A stretch of DNA of 64,000 nt. Origin: Methanomicrobia archaeon. GTDB lineage: Archaea > Methanobacteriota_B > Thermococci > Methanofastidiosales > NM3. Made by a program: the position numbers and the translations under genes. Positions 1 through 9,469 of the stretch are shown piece by piece (position 1 is the first letter of the stretch; the number at the start of each line of letters is the position of its first letter). Below the pieces are notes generated by a model, which was not told the origin of the DNA, did not search any database, and saw nothing but the letters and a program-made list of their open reading frames with translations. The stretch lies in assembly GCA_030603445.1 (NCBI GenBank), contig JAUVXU010000006.1, positions 1 through 64,000 of the forward strand, written 5' to 3'.

Positions 1-2
1 CC

Positions 3-440
3 CGTTATGGGGGAAGCGTATCCGAATCCTACCGCCTCTGTGGTTTTGATAGGCAAGGCGGCAAGGCGCGTTATCGTACGACCATTATTTTTAGGATGTC
101 GCAGTTCGAGAAAGGAATATTTGTTTTTTTTCAGGATAAGCTTTGGAAAGTTGAGCAAGCAATTGACAAGCTTACATTAAGAAACTTTGATGACACAATC
201 ACACTAGACTTCAAAAAAGTTGAAAAAGAGACTAATATAGGAAATTTAAAAATCATTGCGTCAGACGGCATGAGAGAAGGCATCCTAGCTTCTGTAACAA
301 ACGATAGCGCAGAATTGATGGCCATGGATAATTATGAGACTATATTATTGGATCGTTCATCTTTACCACATGGAGCTATACAGGGGATTAATGTGTTATT
401 CTTTGGAAAGGACGGGAAATACTATTGTGTGAGTCCATAG
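3..440 (+). CDS. C-terminal part of NMD3-like 60S export/ribosome-associated protein (5' end outside window)
   Basis: Frame 3 is open from the window edge through the listed 96..440 ORF: RYGGSVSESYRLCGFDRQGGKARYRTTIIFRMSQFEKGIF... resembles the archaeal NMD3 C-terminal part (YGG.V.ES...G.DRQTGK..YRTT). Confidence 0.65.
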   Translation, partial: RYGGSVSESYRLCGFDRQGGKARYRTTIIFRMSQFEKGIFVFFQDKLWKVEQAIDKLTLRNFDDTITLDFKKVEKETNIGNLKIIASDGMREGILASVTNDSAELMAMDNYETILLDRSSLPHGAIQGINVLFFGKDGKYYCVSP

Positions 441-1789
441 AATATACGTATTCGCCTTTTTTCTTCCTGTAGTTCTAACTTTGCTCCAACAGGGACCAAT
501 TGCGAATCAAGTAAGTATCGCAGGAATGTTATTTCTGCTGCAGGAAGCTTTAGTTTTCCCATTATTACTTTGTTAGGGATTCTAAGTTCTGCGAAAAGCT
601 CACCATTATGCGCGGTTAGGGCGCATACAGTTTTTGGGTTTACCTGTTTTGTCTCATAATGTTTTAGTGAAACGCCTGCAAGCAGGTCCTTTGGTGGTTC
701 TTCATATGACAACTTTTCCCTAAGGCTTTTTATTTCTTTTAAATCAACTTCTGAGAGGTTAGCTACTTCTTTGAGATTCTCTTGCCAGAAGTCCTTTATA
801 CCTGCTCTAAATATTTTGTCTGCCTTGGAAGCATCTAGAATTCTTGATGCTCTGGCAACGAAGTAGGCGCGTTCAATAATTGAGGATATTTTTTGGTCAG
901 CGGGCGTTATACCTTTCTTTGAGTAGTTATCAATTAGAAGGGCTACCTCTTTTTTAGTTACTTTTCTTTCCATACAAGAAATAACTAAATTTTGGAGAAC
1001 ATGCTGGTATCCTGCGCGTCGAAGGGGATAATGCATCTCCTGTTCCGTATTATATGGCCTTCCCATTACTAGCTCTTCTGCGGCTGCCACATTTATGTTT
1101 GCAATAGTTAGTAGCTTTGATTTGGAGAATGTATTGGCGACATGCAGCAGTGTGTCGTTATCTCTTTTTAAGGATAGATTGCCATCTTTTAGTTCGCGTT
1201 CGATAATTTTAATAGATGCATCGGGTAAAAGATGTCTTACAGGAGCTGTAATGCGCCCTGTCTCAAGTATAGATTTTCGTATATAGCGCCCCGATACTGT
1301 TTCATTGTCTATTTTGTATGTGTGTGTGATGTGGTATCCCATTCTTTTCTTGTGATGATTTGCATACAGTTCATTTGCCGCCACCCATCTTATTAGGTTG
1401 CGATCTGGCCATGAACTTGGTATGCCCATTAACATCTCCTTATCTGCAAACTCCTTTGATATCTTCATAACCTCATCAACAGTGAGGCGTGATGCGGCTG
1501 CATCGATGATGTCTGTGACACCATCATTTGCCATAAGGTGTATTCGTATAGGCACTGTATAAGACAGGGGTAAGCGATAGTGAAGGCCTTTTACAGGTAT
1601 GGCCTCAACACCTAACTCTGAACACATTTCCTGTCGTGCCTCAAACGATAAGAAAGGGGGGGTGTGGTGTGCTGTGTAGTCCTCATTGATATAAGCGCAT
1701 ACCTTCCCTATTTTTTTTCCTTCTTTTATAAGGTGTATGTGCCCTTTATGCACTGGATCAAAATCTACTCCCATCCCTACTTTTCGCAT
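422..1789 (-). CDS. HIGH-motif nucleotidyltransferase family protein (TmcAL/cytidylyltransferase-like)
   Basis: N-terminus MRKVGMGVDFDPVHKGHIHLIKEG matches the nucleotidyltransferase GxFDPxHxGH signature; ATG at about 1789 preferred over the 1843 start. Confidence 0.7.
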   Translation of the reverse strand: MRKVGMGVDFDPVHKGHIHLIKEGKKIGKVCAYINEDYTAHHTPPFLSFEARQEMCSELGVEAIPVKGLHYRLPLSYTVPIRIHLMANDGVTDIIDAAASRLTVDEVMKISKEFADKEMLMGIPSSWPDRNLIRWVAANELYANHHKKRMGYHITHTYKIDNETVSGRYIRKSILETGRITAPVRHLLPDASIKIIERELKDGNLSLKRDNDTLLHVANTFSKSKLLTIANINVAAAEELVMGRPYNTEQEMHYPLRRAGYQHVLQNLVISCMERKVTKKEVALLIDNYSKKGITPADQKISSIIERAYFVARASRILDASKADKIFRAGIKDFWQENLKEVANLSEVDLKEIKSLREKLSYEEPPKDLLAGVSLKHYETKQVNPKTVCALTAHNGELFAELRIPNKVIMGKLKLPAAEITFLRYLLDSQLVPVGAKLELQEEKRRIRIFYGLTQ

Positions 1790-1813
1790 CATTTTGGAAA
1801 GTAAGCATACATA

Positions 1814-1821
1814 TTTATATA
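1814..1821 (+). promoter_or_regulatory. TATA box (TTTATATA) for a transcript starting near 1843
   Basis: TTTATATA centred about 25 nt upstream of the first base of the long closing helix of the ncRNA candidate. Confidence 0.5.
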
Positions 1822-1842
1822 TCTTTGTATTTAAAATGTGCA

Positions 1843-2005
1843 TGCTGCTTGGCAGCCTTGTACCGTATGGGTCCTCCGGTGATTTAGCCTAGGCCTGATG
1901 TGAACCGGCAGACAACCCCGGTATAGGACAGCCCGCCACGAGAGTTATCCGATGGAGAGAGGATGCCCAAACAATGAATCTTGGATGTTAGTGTGTCGGG
2001 CAACA
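1843..2005 (+). ncRNA. Unassigned structured RNA candidate (stable ncRNA or 5' leader)
   Basis: GC-rich island in an AT-rich intergenic region. Closing helix TGCTGCTTGGCA (1843-1854)/TGTCGGGCAACA (1994-2005), 11 of 12 pairs with G-U. Internal helices TACCG/CGGTA, CCGGT/ACCGG and TATCC/GGATG. Confidence 0.5.
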
Positions 2006-2022
2006 TTTCTTAAGGTGCGTTT

Positions 2023-2307
2023 ATGTTTGAAGATGCAATTATCGAATCAAAAGAGGGCATTTACCTTAACATTGAGGTTGTGCCTAATTCGAAGAACACA
2101 GGGATAGCTTGGGATCCTTGGAGAAAGCGCGTCAAGCTAAAGCTTAAAGCAAAACCACAAAATGGAAAGGCGAATGAGGAAATAATTAATTTATTTGGAA
2201 ATTTATGTCAAACGAAGATATCTTCTGGTATCCATAGCAGAGAAAAAACTCTTTTCATGCCTTCTGACAAGAAGATTGTTATTTCATTTTTAGAATCGTT
2301 AATTTAG
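2023..2307 (+). CDS. DUF167 (YggU) family protein
   Basis: EVVPNSKNTGI...VKLKLKAKPQNGKANEEIINLF is the DUF167 pattern. Confidence 0.85.
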   Translation: MFEDAIIESKEGIYLNIEVVPNSKNTGIAWDPWRKRVKLKLKAKPQNGKANEEIINLFGNLCQTKISSGIHSREKTLFMPSDKKIVISFLESLI

Positions 2308-2507
2308 GATATCATCAATTGTTTTTTTATTAACCACAAAGTTAATAAATGGTCTGAATGATTATATGATTACATTAAATATATTTACAATTATAATTAA
2401 CTCAAATAGCGTCGTAAGTAACACTTACTTCATTACCTATCATTCAAATCATATGTAATAATACGTTTACTATTTACATAGTGAAAAAGTAGTGTTAAAG
2501 CTAATTC

Positions 2508-3929
2508 TTGCGACTTATTGACCAGGGGGTGTACGTTATTAAGTACATTGCTAAATCAAAAAAGAATTCAGAATCAAAAGTTATCCAAACTCAAGAAAAA
2601 GAGAAAAAGATTGATGTTACTCCAAAAAATGAAATAGGGACTACAAAATACATAATCCAAGCATCAATAGATGCATCAGGGATTGTAGATCGTCCAGATG
2701 TTGTAGGAGCTATTTTTGGTCAGACCGAGGGATTACTTGGCGACGATCTTGACTTACGCGAGCTTCAGAAAACGGGCCGCGTTGGGCGAATACGTGTGAG
2801 CGTTTCTTCGAAAGGCGGGAAGTCACATGGAACTATTTCTATCCCATCTTCCCTTGACAAGATAGAGACAGCGGTTTTGGCTGCATCTCTTGAGACTATA
2901 GATCGCGTGGGTCCATGTGAAGCCAAAATGTCCGTCGATAAGATCGAGGACGTTCGTTCTTCCAAAAGGGTCTATGTGGTCGACCGTGCTAAGGATCTTC
3001 TCAAGGATATGATGGATTTAGATGTTCCAGAAACCCAGGAGCTTACAGAAGAGGTGAAAAGGGCTGTTAGAGTGAGGCAAATTACTAAGTATGGAACTGA
3101 AAGCCTTCCTGCTGGCCCAAACATCGCTGATTCGGATGCCATAATAGTTTGTGAAGGGCGCGCTGATGTTCTAAACCTTTTGAAGTATGGGATCAAGAAT
3201 GCTATAGCAGTGGAGGGGACATCAGTCCCAAAATCTATTGCAAAACTCTCTCGTGAAAAGACTGTTACAGCGTTTGTAGATGGCGATAGAGGGGGAGACC
3301 TCATACTTCGCGAGCTTATGGAAGTTGGTGAAATAGATTATTTTGCTCGTGCACCAGCCGGAAAAGAAGTAGAAGATCTTACCCGAAAGGAAGTTTTCAA
3401 GTCATTGCGAAACAAAGTCACTGCTGAACAGGCACTTAATGAGATATTTGAGCGCTCGGAAATATCCAGAGAAAATGGAGATAAGGGGGCAGAGGAACAA
3501 CAACAGCTTCCTGTACCTGCGAGTAAACCTCAACGAAGGACAGAAAAGAGTAAGACCGAACCTTCTAAAAAACGTCCCAAGCAACAAACTAAGAAGCAGG
3601 TCCAAGATGAAAGTCCGGAGCTGGAACAGTTTAAGAAGATCATAGAAAAGCTTCCAGGAACTCTTGATGCATACATCCTCGATGAAGATAAAAACATCAA
3701 GTTGAAGGTATCTGTTCGTGACTTAGTGGATGCAATGCGCTACACTGAAGATGTTTATGCAGTGGTGTTTGATGGCGTCATAACACAACGGCTTGTTGAT
3801 ATAGCTGGCGAACGTAACGTGCATTATTTGGTAGGCGTGAAAACCGGAAACATAACAAAGAAGCCATTGCACCTTAAAGTCTTATCATTCCAGGATATTA
3901 TGAAAGAATGGCAGAGTGAAGAGGAATAA
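2508..3929 (+). CDS. dnaG: Archaeal DnaG-type primase
   Basis: TKYIIQASIDASGIVDRPDVVGAIFGQTEGLLGDDLDLRELQKTGRVGRI and TOPRIM segment DAIIVCEGRADVLNLLKYG; TTG start, exact start uncertain. Confidence 0.92.
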   Translation: MRLIDQGVYVIKYIAKSKKNSESKVIQTQEKEKKIDVTPKNEIGTTKYIIQASIDASGIVDRPDVVGAIFGQTEGLLGDDLDLRELQKTGRVGRIRVSVSSKGGKSHGTISIPSSLDKIETAVLAASLETIDRVGPCEAKMSVDKIEDVRSSKRVYVVDRAKDLLKDMMDLDVPETQELTEEVKRAVRVRQITKYGTESLPAGPNIADSDAIIVCEGRADVLNLLKYGIKNAIAVEGTSVPKSIAKLSREKTVTAFVDGDRGGDLILRELMEVGEIDYFARAPAGKEVEDLTRKEVFKSLRNKVTAEQALNEIFERSEISRENGDKGAEEQQQLPVPASKPQRRTEKSKTEPSKKRPKQQTKKQVQDESPELEQFKKIIEKLPGTLDAYILDEDKNIKLKVSVRDLVDAMRYTEDVYAVVFDGVITQRLVDIAGERNVHYLVGVKTGNITKKPLHLKVLSFQDIMKEWQSEEE

Positions 3930-3954
3930 TGCCTCTTCCTTCCTCTCTTTTTTA

Positions 3955-4467
3955 TTATAGATCTATACCTTTTCTGGCTTTTATCCCTTTTTTATAGGGA
4001 TGTTTTACCATCACGAACTCTGTAGCGTAGTCACACTTATCGATGATGCTCTTTGGGCATGGTCTCCCTGTAAGTATGAGTTCAGTTTTTGTAGGTTTAT
4101 CTTCTATAAGTGATAAGATTTTTTTCTCCGATATAATGTTAAAGCCGTAAGCATTTAGTATTTCATCAACAATTACAACATCAAACCCGTTCTTAAACGC
4201 TTCTTCACAATAGTGTATCCCTTTATCCACTTTGGCTTTCTCTTCTTTTGTGGGTTCTCTATTAAAAATAAAACCACACGTTCCAGTGCTTTTGTATGAT
4301 ATACCTTCAAGTTTTTGAAGCATTGATACTTCTGACGAGGATCCATCTTTTAAGAATTGTATAAATGTTACGCGTTTTCCAGCACCTAGCGCTCTTAGAG
4401 CCAGTCCTACCGCTTTGCTGGTCTTTCCAGCACCATTCCCAAAATATGCATGCACCAACCCAGCCAT
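3955..4467 (-). CDS. cobO: Cob(I)alamin adenosyltransferase, CobO/BtuR family
   Basis: HAYFGNGAGKTSKAVGLALRALGAGKRVTFIQFLKDG P-loop and VIVDEI/LTGRPCP motifs. Confidence 0.85.
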   Translation of the reverse strand: MAGLVHAYFGNGAGKTSKAVGLALRALGAGKRVTFIQFLKDGSSSEVSMLQKLEGISYKSTGTCGFIFNREPTKEEKAKVDKGIHYCEEAFKNGFDVVIVDEILNAYGFNIISEKKILSLIEDKPTKTELILTGRPCPKSIIDKCDYATEFVMVKHPYKKGIKARKGIDL

Positions 4468-4566
4468 AATACTAATGGGATGGTAGAGTATAAAAATTTT
4501 TAATTTTTTCCTTATTCCCTAATTTCCAAAAAGTTTAAATAATGGCCCACAAAAGCATACTATCCA

Positions 4567-4692
4567 GCCGGGGTGGCTTAGTTTGGTTATAGCGCTCGAC
4601 TCATAAGTATTATTGATATTGGATTCATGCTTAAGAGACAAGTCAAAAGCTGAGAAATCGAGAGGCCGCGGGTTCAAGTCCCGCCCCCGGCA
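4567..4692 (+). tRNA. tRNA-Met(CAU), elongator type, with 51-nt intron (4606-4656)
   Basis: Acceptor GCCGGGG/CCCCGGC, T-arm GCGGGTTCAAGTCCCGC, anticodon stem CTCGA/TCGAG, anticodon CAT at 4602-4604, BHB central helix CUCA/UGAG with 3-nt bulges UAA and AAA; A73, no encoded CCA. Confidence 0.9.
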
Positions 4693-4820
4693 CTTTTTTG
4701 TTTGATTAATCAAGATGATTAAGAAATTATATCTTGAAGTATTTGACCGCGAGAAATAATCTTATTCTAATTATCCTTTAATATTGCCCTATAAAGGGTG
4801 CCTGCTTTTTGTCATTAAGA

Positions 4821-5591
4821 TTATTTAGTAATATATTTTTCTTTATTCAAGACGTATTGCCATGGTTTTTGTGGAACGACTAGTTCTACTTCTACTTGAG
4901 GCATGCGTTCCTTTAGGTATTTTGCAAGGTATTGCAGTCCTGGTAGCTCAGTCTCGCGATGTCCTGCATCAATAAGAGTAAGCCCGAGGTCAAGGCCTTT
5001 TAGCGCTGCATGATGCTTCAGGTCGCCTGACACAATGGTCGTTATGCCCTGCATATAGCATTCCGTGATAATATCCTCATTAAACCCCGACCCAGGGATT
5101 GCCGCAACCCTGCCCATCTTCGTGTTTTTGCCGACCACTTTTATAGCGTCGTTTCCTAAAGATGTGCATAGTGCGTCAGTAAATCCATTAACTGTTGCGT
5201 GGGGGACTGTTCCTGTCCTTATAAGAGGAGTAGATAAATCGTCCTCTTGTAAACATATTCTTTTGGAAAGCGCCCATGATATGCCATTAGGGGCAAAATC
5301 TAGGTTGGTATGTGCGGCATAAAACGTTTGTTCCCTTTGCAGAAGCATGCTTATTTTCTCTTTTATCTCTAACTCAATACGTTTTAGCGGGTCAAATATA
5401 AAGGGGTGGTGGCTTATTATGAATTCTCCATGAGATGAGTTTAGGGCTTCTATTGTAGGGTCCAGGATTATGGATATGGTATGCACATTTTCTTTTCCTT
5501 CTAATAAGACACCACAGTTATCCCACGATTCGGCACATTCAGGTGGTGCAAATTTCTCCATTTCTTGTAATATTTCATTTCTACTTATCAA
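4821..5591 (-). CDS. Nif3-like dinuclear metal center protein (DUF34)
   Basis: ISRNEILQEMEKFAPPECAESWDNCGVLL, SHHPFIF, AHTNLDFAPNGISWALS. Confidence 0.9.
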   Translation of the reverse strand: MISRNEILQEMEKFAPPECAESWDNCGVLLEGKENVHTISIILDPTIEALNSSHGEFIISHHPFIFDPLKRIELEIKEKISMLLQREQTFYAAHTNLDFAPNGISWALSKRICLQEDDLSTPLIRTGTVPHATVNGFTDALCTSLGNDAIKVVGKNTKMGRVAAIPGSGFNEDIITECYMQGITTIVSGDLKHHAALKGLDLGLTLIDAGHRETELPGLQYLAKYLKERMPQVEVELVVPQKPWQYVLNKEKYITK

Positions 5592-7346
5592 TTATGCCAC
5601 CTTTCTAAAGTTTATTAGGCGTAACTTAAAGAACAATGTCTTGCCTGCCATTGGATGATTTTTGTCAATTTCAATGTAGGTGTCCGTGATGTCTGTTATC
5701 TTGCCGCCTGCGAAGCTATCTCCTACAGAGTAATGAGTGGGATCATATGCGAGTATGATTTCATCATCATTTACATGTGCTATGGCAGAACCTCCCCCTG
5801 GAATGGCAATAGTATCTCCATCTTCCACGATGCGCTCTATAGTGATTGAGCTGTCGTTCTCGGAAGTTACAACGCCTTTGAAGTAGTCAACAATAAATTC
5901 GGTGTTCATGACTGACGTCACATTAATCGTTACTATGCTGTCATTGATTTCGGTTATCACGCCTTCGCCAAAGTAGAATGAGATCACCGCCCCTACTAAA
6001 GGTTCATAACCATTTTGTGCCATATACTCATCAATACTCATTGTTTGTTCCTTTTGTACTACCTCAAAGCGCCCGAAAGTGCCAATTAAAAGGTCTACTT
6101 GTTCAACTTTCTCAGGATCCCATGCGCCATATCCGTCCTCTGGTGACACTTCTATTACTTTTTCATCCCCTATATCCATGCCTTTTAGTGCATCGTTGAA
6201 TCCCGTGATAAGTGATTGTGTACCTGGTATGGTCTGTCCCGGCATGATCGTTATGGTGAGTTCATTATGATCATAAGTATTATCTAAAGGAAGGTCCTTT
6301 GATTGCTCTACATCAGGGTCATTGATGGAAGAATCAAAAACCTCTCCATCTTCATAATATCCGATATAGCGTACAATAGCTAAATCGCCGCCTGATACAT
6401 TCCATTCTTTTTCATCTATAATGTTTTTTGTTATCGATTCTATACGAATTTTGTAGTTAAAATGATCTATTTCTATATATAGCTCATCCTCAGTCACTTC
6501 TTTTACATGTGCAGGCAACCATGTGTTGTTTTTTACTATATAGAATGTGACGCCTTTCTCGCCGACATAATTTGCCATTAACTGGTCTTCTGTTTTGTCT
6601 GTAACAATGGCTTTGCCATATTCGAGGTATATCTCATCCCCGATCTCATAATAATACTCGTAAGTCACTATTGTGTCGTCTATTTCGGTTATCTGCAATG
6701 TCACGCCCTCGACATCAATCATTTTGCCCACTTCAGGTTCGCCATAATCCTCAGTAAAGGAGTTAAGCTCCATCACACCATATCTTCCCGTTTCTGTGTC
6801 CCGAGGCACAGAAAAAACACGCTCTTCTTCTGTTAGGACACTTAGTTGTGGTCCGCTATATGCCTGTTCTGCAGGAATTGAAATGGTGTATGTTTTCCCT
6901 TTCTTTAATCCAAGCAGCATATCGTCATTCCAATAGAGGAACGATAATAATCCATCTACTTGTTTATACCCCCCTATTATGAGTCGTTGGGGCATTTTCA
7001 ACCTAGTATCATCAAGAGGCGTGTCAACAGTTACACTATCAGGGTTTGGTACAATTGTATGTTGTATAACGTCATTGTTGTCGTAATAGCTTATAAAATT
7101 AAATTTTACTTCATCACCAAGTTCGACAGTAGATTTTTTCCCCATCGTTGATTGGTATATCAAGAATGAGGATACTATTATGAATGCTATTATTGCCAAG
7201 GTAGTAACTGTTCGGATGGTTTTCTTGTTTTTATGTAGAAACTTCTTTTCATCCTGTTTTCTTTTGAATTTTTCTGCTTTTCTTTTTTTTATTTTTGTTG
7301 TTTTGTTCTTTTTATTGTTTACAGGATTTTTCTTCATTGAAACCAT
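5592..7346 (-). CDS. Membrane-anchored multi-module FKBP/SlyD-type peptidyl-prolyl isomerase
   Basis: Basic N-terminus, one TM (TVTTLAIIAFIIVSSFLIY), repeated FKBP/SlyD-like segments and a SlyD-type end (NHPMAGKTLFFKLRLI). Confidence 0.75.
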   Translation of the reverse strand: MVSMKKNPVNNKKNKTTKIKKRKAEKFKRKQDEKKFLHKNKKTIRTVTTLAIIAFIIVSSFLIYQSTMGKKSTVELGDEVKFNFISYYDNNDVIQHTIVPNPDSVTVDTPLDDTRLKMPQRLIIGGYKQVDGLLSFLYWNDDMLLGLKKGKTYTISIPAEQAYSGPQLSVLTEEERVFSVPRDTETGRYGVMELNSFTEDYGEPEVGKMIDVEGVTLQITEIDDTIVTYEYYYEIGDEIYLEYGKAIVTDKTEDQLMANYVGEKGVTFYIVKNNTWLPAHVKEVTEDELYIEIDHFNYKIRIESITKNIIDEKEWNVSGGDLAIVRYIGYYEDGEVFDSSINDPDVEQSKDLPLDNTYDHNELTITIMPGQTIPGTQSLITGFNDALKGMDIGDEKVIEVSPEDGYGAWDPEKVEQVDLLIGTFGRFEVVQKEQTMSIDEYMAQNGYEPLVGAVISFYFGEGVITEINDSIVTINVTSVMNTEFIVDYFKGVVTSENDSSITIERIVEDGDTIAIPGGGSAIAHVNDDEIILAYDPTHYSVGDSFAGGKITDITDTYIEIDKNHPMAGKTLFFKLRLINFRKVA

Positions 7347-7609
7347 TGGCTCACCTTTTCAAAATCTACATACTTGATATTTAAATAATATTTCGTTGGC
7401 ATATTTAACATCAGGCCCCTAATATTCCATATAATGTCGTTTGTAGCGACCCATCAATTTACAACAATGCGTTTATATATTAAAAATATTTGTCAACAAT
7501 TGATTTGGTTTTCATAATATATATCATTGCTGTTTATGTTTGTACAATACTTTTAAAGGGAAAACCTTTTTTAACCTACATTAATATGATAAACAAAGGT
7601 GTTCACTAT

Positions 7610-8746
7610 ATGAAGAAGATATTATTTCTGCTCATTGTGCTAATTCTTCTATGCCCCACTAATATCGGGGCTAGTGCAGATGAGTTTGCATTAGATATGT
7701 CTGTCACGGGAATGACCCCTGTAAAGGTTTATGTTGGTGACACCGTCACACTCACGATAACTGTAGATAATGTTTCTGAAGACGATGGCGAGAAGTTATG
7801 GAGCCCAGTAATTTTCATTGATGCTGATTTAATGACATCAGATGTCAAAGACAACATTACCCTTCATGAAGAAGAAGTTTCTATTGAATACGATGGTATT
7901 AGTCATCAAGGCAAGGAATTGTGGCCAGGCGAGTCTGCTTCAGGCACACTTTCATTTACCGTTGCCCCTAATGCACCGGGGGGATTGTATAGGATTCCTA
8001 TCGTTCTTGTGGGAAAGCGCGGGCCTTGCCCCCAGGGGTGTCATCCATGGCGAGAGGATCCACTGTATTTCTCCATAAATGTGATACACGGAATACCTGC
8101 AATAAGTATAACAGTCTCAGATGAAAACGTTGCGATCTTAGGGGACGTACTAATCATTGATTTTTCTCTTAAGAATCTAGGTTCTGCAGAGGCTTTAAAC
8201 ATGATCCCAACGCTTATTGGAAATTATCCAAATCTAGTGGGACAAATAAATATGCAAGACGGTAAAAATACCCTTCAGCCAGATGGAACTCTTAATGGTA
8301 GTATCGTTATACTTACATCTTCCTTAGAAGTGGGAGACTATTCTATTGATATAAAAATGTCTTATGAAAGTGCAGATGGAAAAACTTATGATAAGACAAA
8401 AAGCACCACATTTTCAGTTCTCTTGTCAGGGGAGCTTACTTACGAGGAACTGGGCGATGAGGCGTTTACAGCAGCTGAGAGTTATCTTCTATCAGAAGAG
8501 CATGAAAATGCGATAATTCAGTTCTCACAAGCAAAGGTATTCTATGGGCTGGCAGAACTGGATGACAAGGTAAGTGAATGCCAGGATGAATTAGATGCTA
8601 CGTTTCAGTCATACTTGGAATATATGATCCCCCCGCCCCCTGAACCAAAGGAAAAGAACTACTTACTTATAGTTGGCCTGATTGCCGGAGCATTGTCTGC
8701 TCTCTTTGGTATTATGGCAGGAATGGCACGAAAGAACAAGATGTAA
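7610..8746 (+). CDS. Secreted/anchored surface protein with CARDB/COG1361-like domains and C-terminal TM
   Basis: Signal peptide MKKILFLLIVLILLCPTNIGASA; Ig-like beta segments; C-terminal TM LIVGLIAGALSALFGIMAGMARKNKM. Confidence 0.6.
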   Translation: MKKILFLLIVLILLCPTNIGASADEFALDMSVTGMTPVKVYVGDTVTLTITVDNVSEDDGEKLWSPVIFIDADLMTSDVKDNITLHEEEVSIEYDGISHQGKELWPGESASGTLSFTVAPNAPGGLYRIPIVLVGKRGPCPQGCHPWREDPLYFSINVIHGIPAISITVSDENVAILGDVLIIDFSLKNLGSAEALNMIPTLIGNYPNLVGQINMQDGKNTLQPDGTLNGSIVILTSSLEVGDYSIDIKMSYESADGKTYDKTKSTTFSVLLSGELTYEELGDEAFTAAESYLLSEEHENAIIQFSQAKVFYGLAELDDKVSECQDELDATFQSYLEYMIPPPPEPKEKNYLLIVGLIAGALSALFGIMAGMARKNKM

Positions 8747-8748
8747 AT

Positions 8749-9408
8749 TTAGTTTTCTTCTTCATTTATCTTTTTCTGAGCCCTTCTTTTTACAAGAGAG
8801 GTATACCCTGCCACTATAACTACGGAGATAACTGCTCCAAGTGCGATTATCCCTACTATCTCCATTAAGGATGGAATGCTTTGTACCGTTGTCCCTATCT
8901 CTTGAGCTTTTGTGGCATCTAACACCCCTTCCTGCCCAGCTGGTGCAAGAGTATTTTCGAGGGTGTTGTAATAATTGAAATCTTTGGAGAATATTTTAAT
9001 AAATATTCCTGTAATTCCTGCTCCTAACAATGCTGTTAAGCCAATTATTTTATTGGGGATGCGTGTTCCGAAATAATCGGCGGGCTTGTTAAGTACATCT
9101 TTCTTGTTTGAGGGCAGAATTAGTATTGCTTTTTTAGAGATCCCATAGTATTTTATTTCCCTAAATTTTTTAGAAAGCTCAGTGTTGATTACTTCAATTA
9201 GCCCTGTCTCTTTTAGTCTTTCTATATGAAAAAGTATAGTTGGCAACCCTAGATTTAGTTCTTTTGCGAGATCAGATGATGATTTCTTGTTTTCAAAAAT
9301 GGCGTCAAGAACTTTTCTTCCTTTATCATTGGCAAGTTCCATAGCAAGAATCTTTGCTTTATCATCTTTTATAGATACAATGTGGAAAATTTCATCAAAT
9401 TCTTCCAT
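8749..9408 (-). CDS. Membrane-bound winged-helix (ArsR-like) regulator
   Basis: N-terminal HTH (SSDLAKELNLGLPTILFHIERLKETGLIEV) followed by two hydrophobic segments. Confidence 0.7.
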   Translation of the reverse strand: MEEFDEIFHIVSIKDDKAKILAMELANDKGRKVLDAIFENKKSSSDLAKELNLGLPTILFHIERLKETGLIEVINTELSKKFREIKYYGISKKAILILPSNKKDVLNKPADYFGTRIPNKIIGLTALLGAGITGIFIKIFSKDFNYYNTLENTLAPAGQEGVLDATKAQEIGTTVQSIPSLMEIVGIIALGAVISVVIVAGYTSLVKRRAQKKINEEEN

Positions 9409-9469
9409 AAGGTATATGTCTAAAACATAATATATAAACTATTTTGTTATGTTCAAAGAGGATTGAACT

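Noticed and set aside
1843-2005. Assignment of the structured RNA to SRP RNA, RNase P RNA or 5S rRNA
   Set aside because: Too short for typical SRP RNA and lacks GGAAG..AGC helix-8 sequence; lacks GGAAAGUC-type RNase P core; not 5S length or sequence. Left unassigned.
4606-4656. Box C/D guide RNA inside the tRNA-Met intron
   Set aside because: Only partial C-like (TTGATAT) and one D-like CTGA that overlaps the BHB; not sufficient.
4519-4713. 64-aa minus-strand ORF (CRGRDLNPRPLDF...)
   Set aside because: Antisense to tRNA-Met; RDLNPRP-type peptides are a typical spurious product of tRNA genes.
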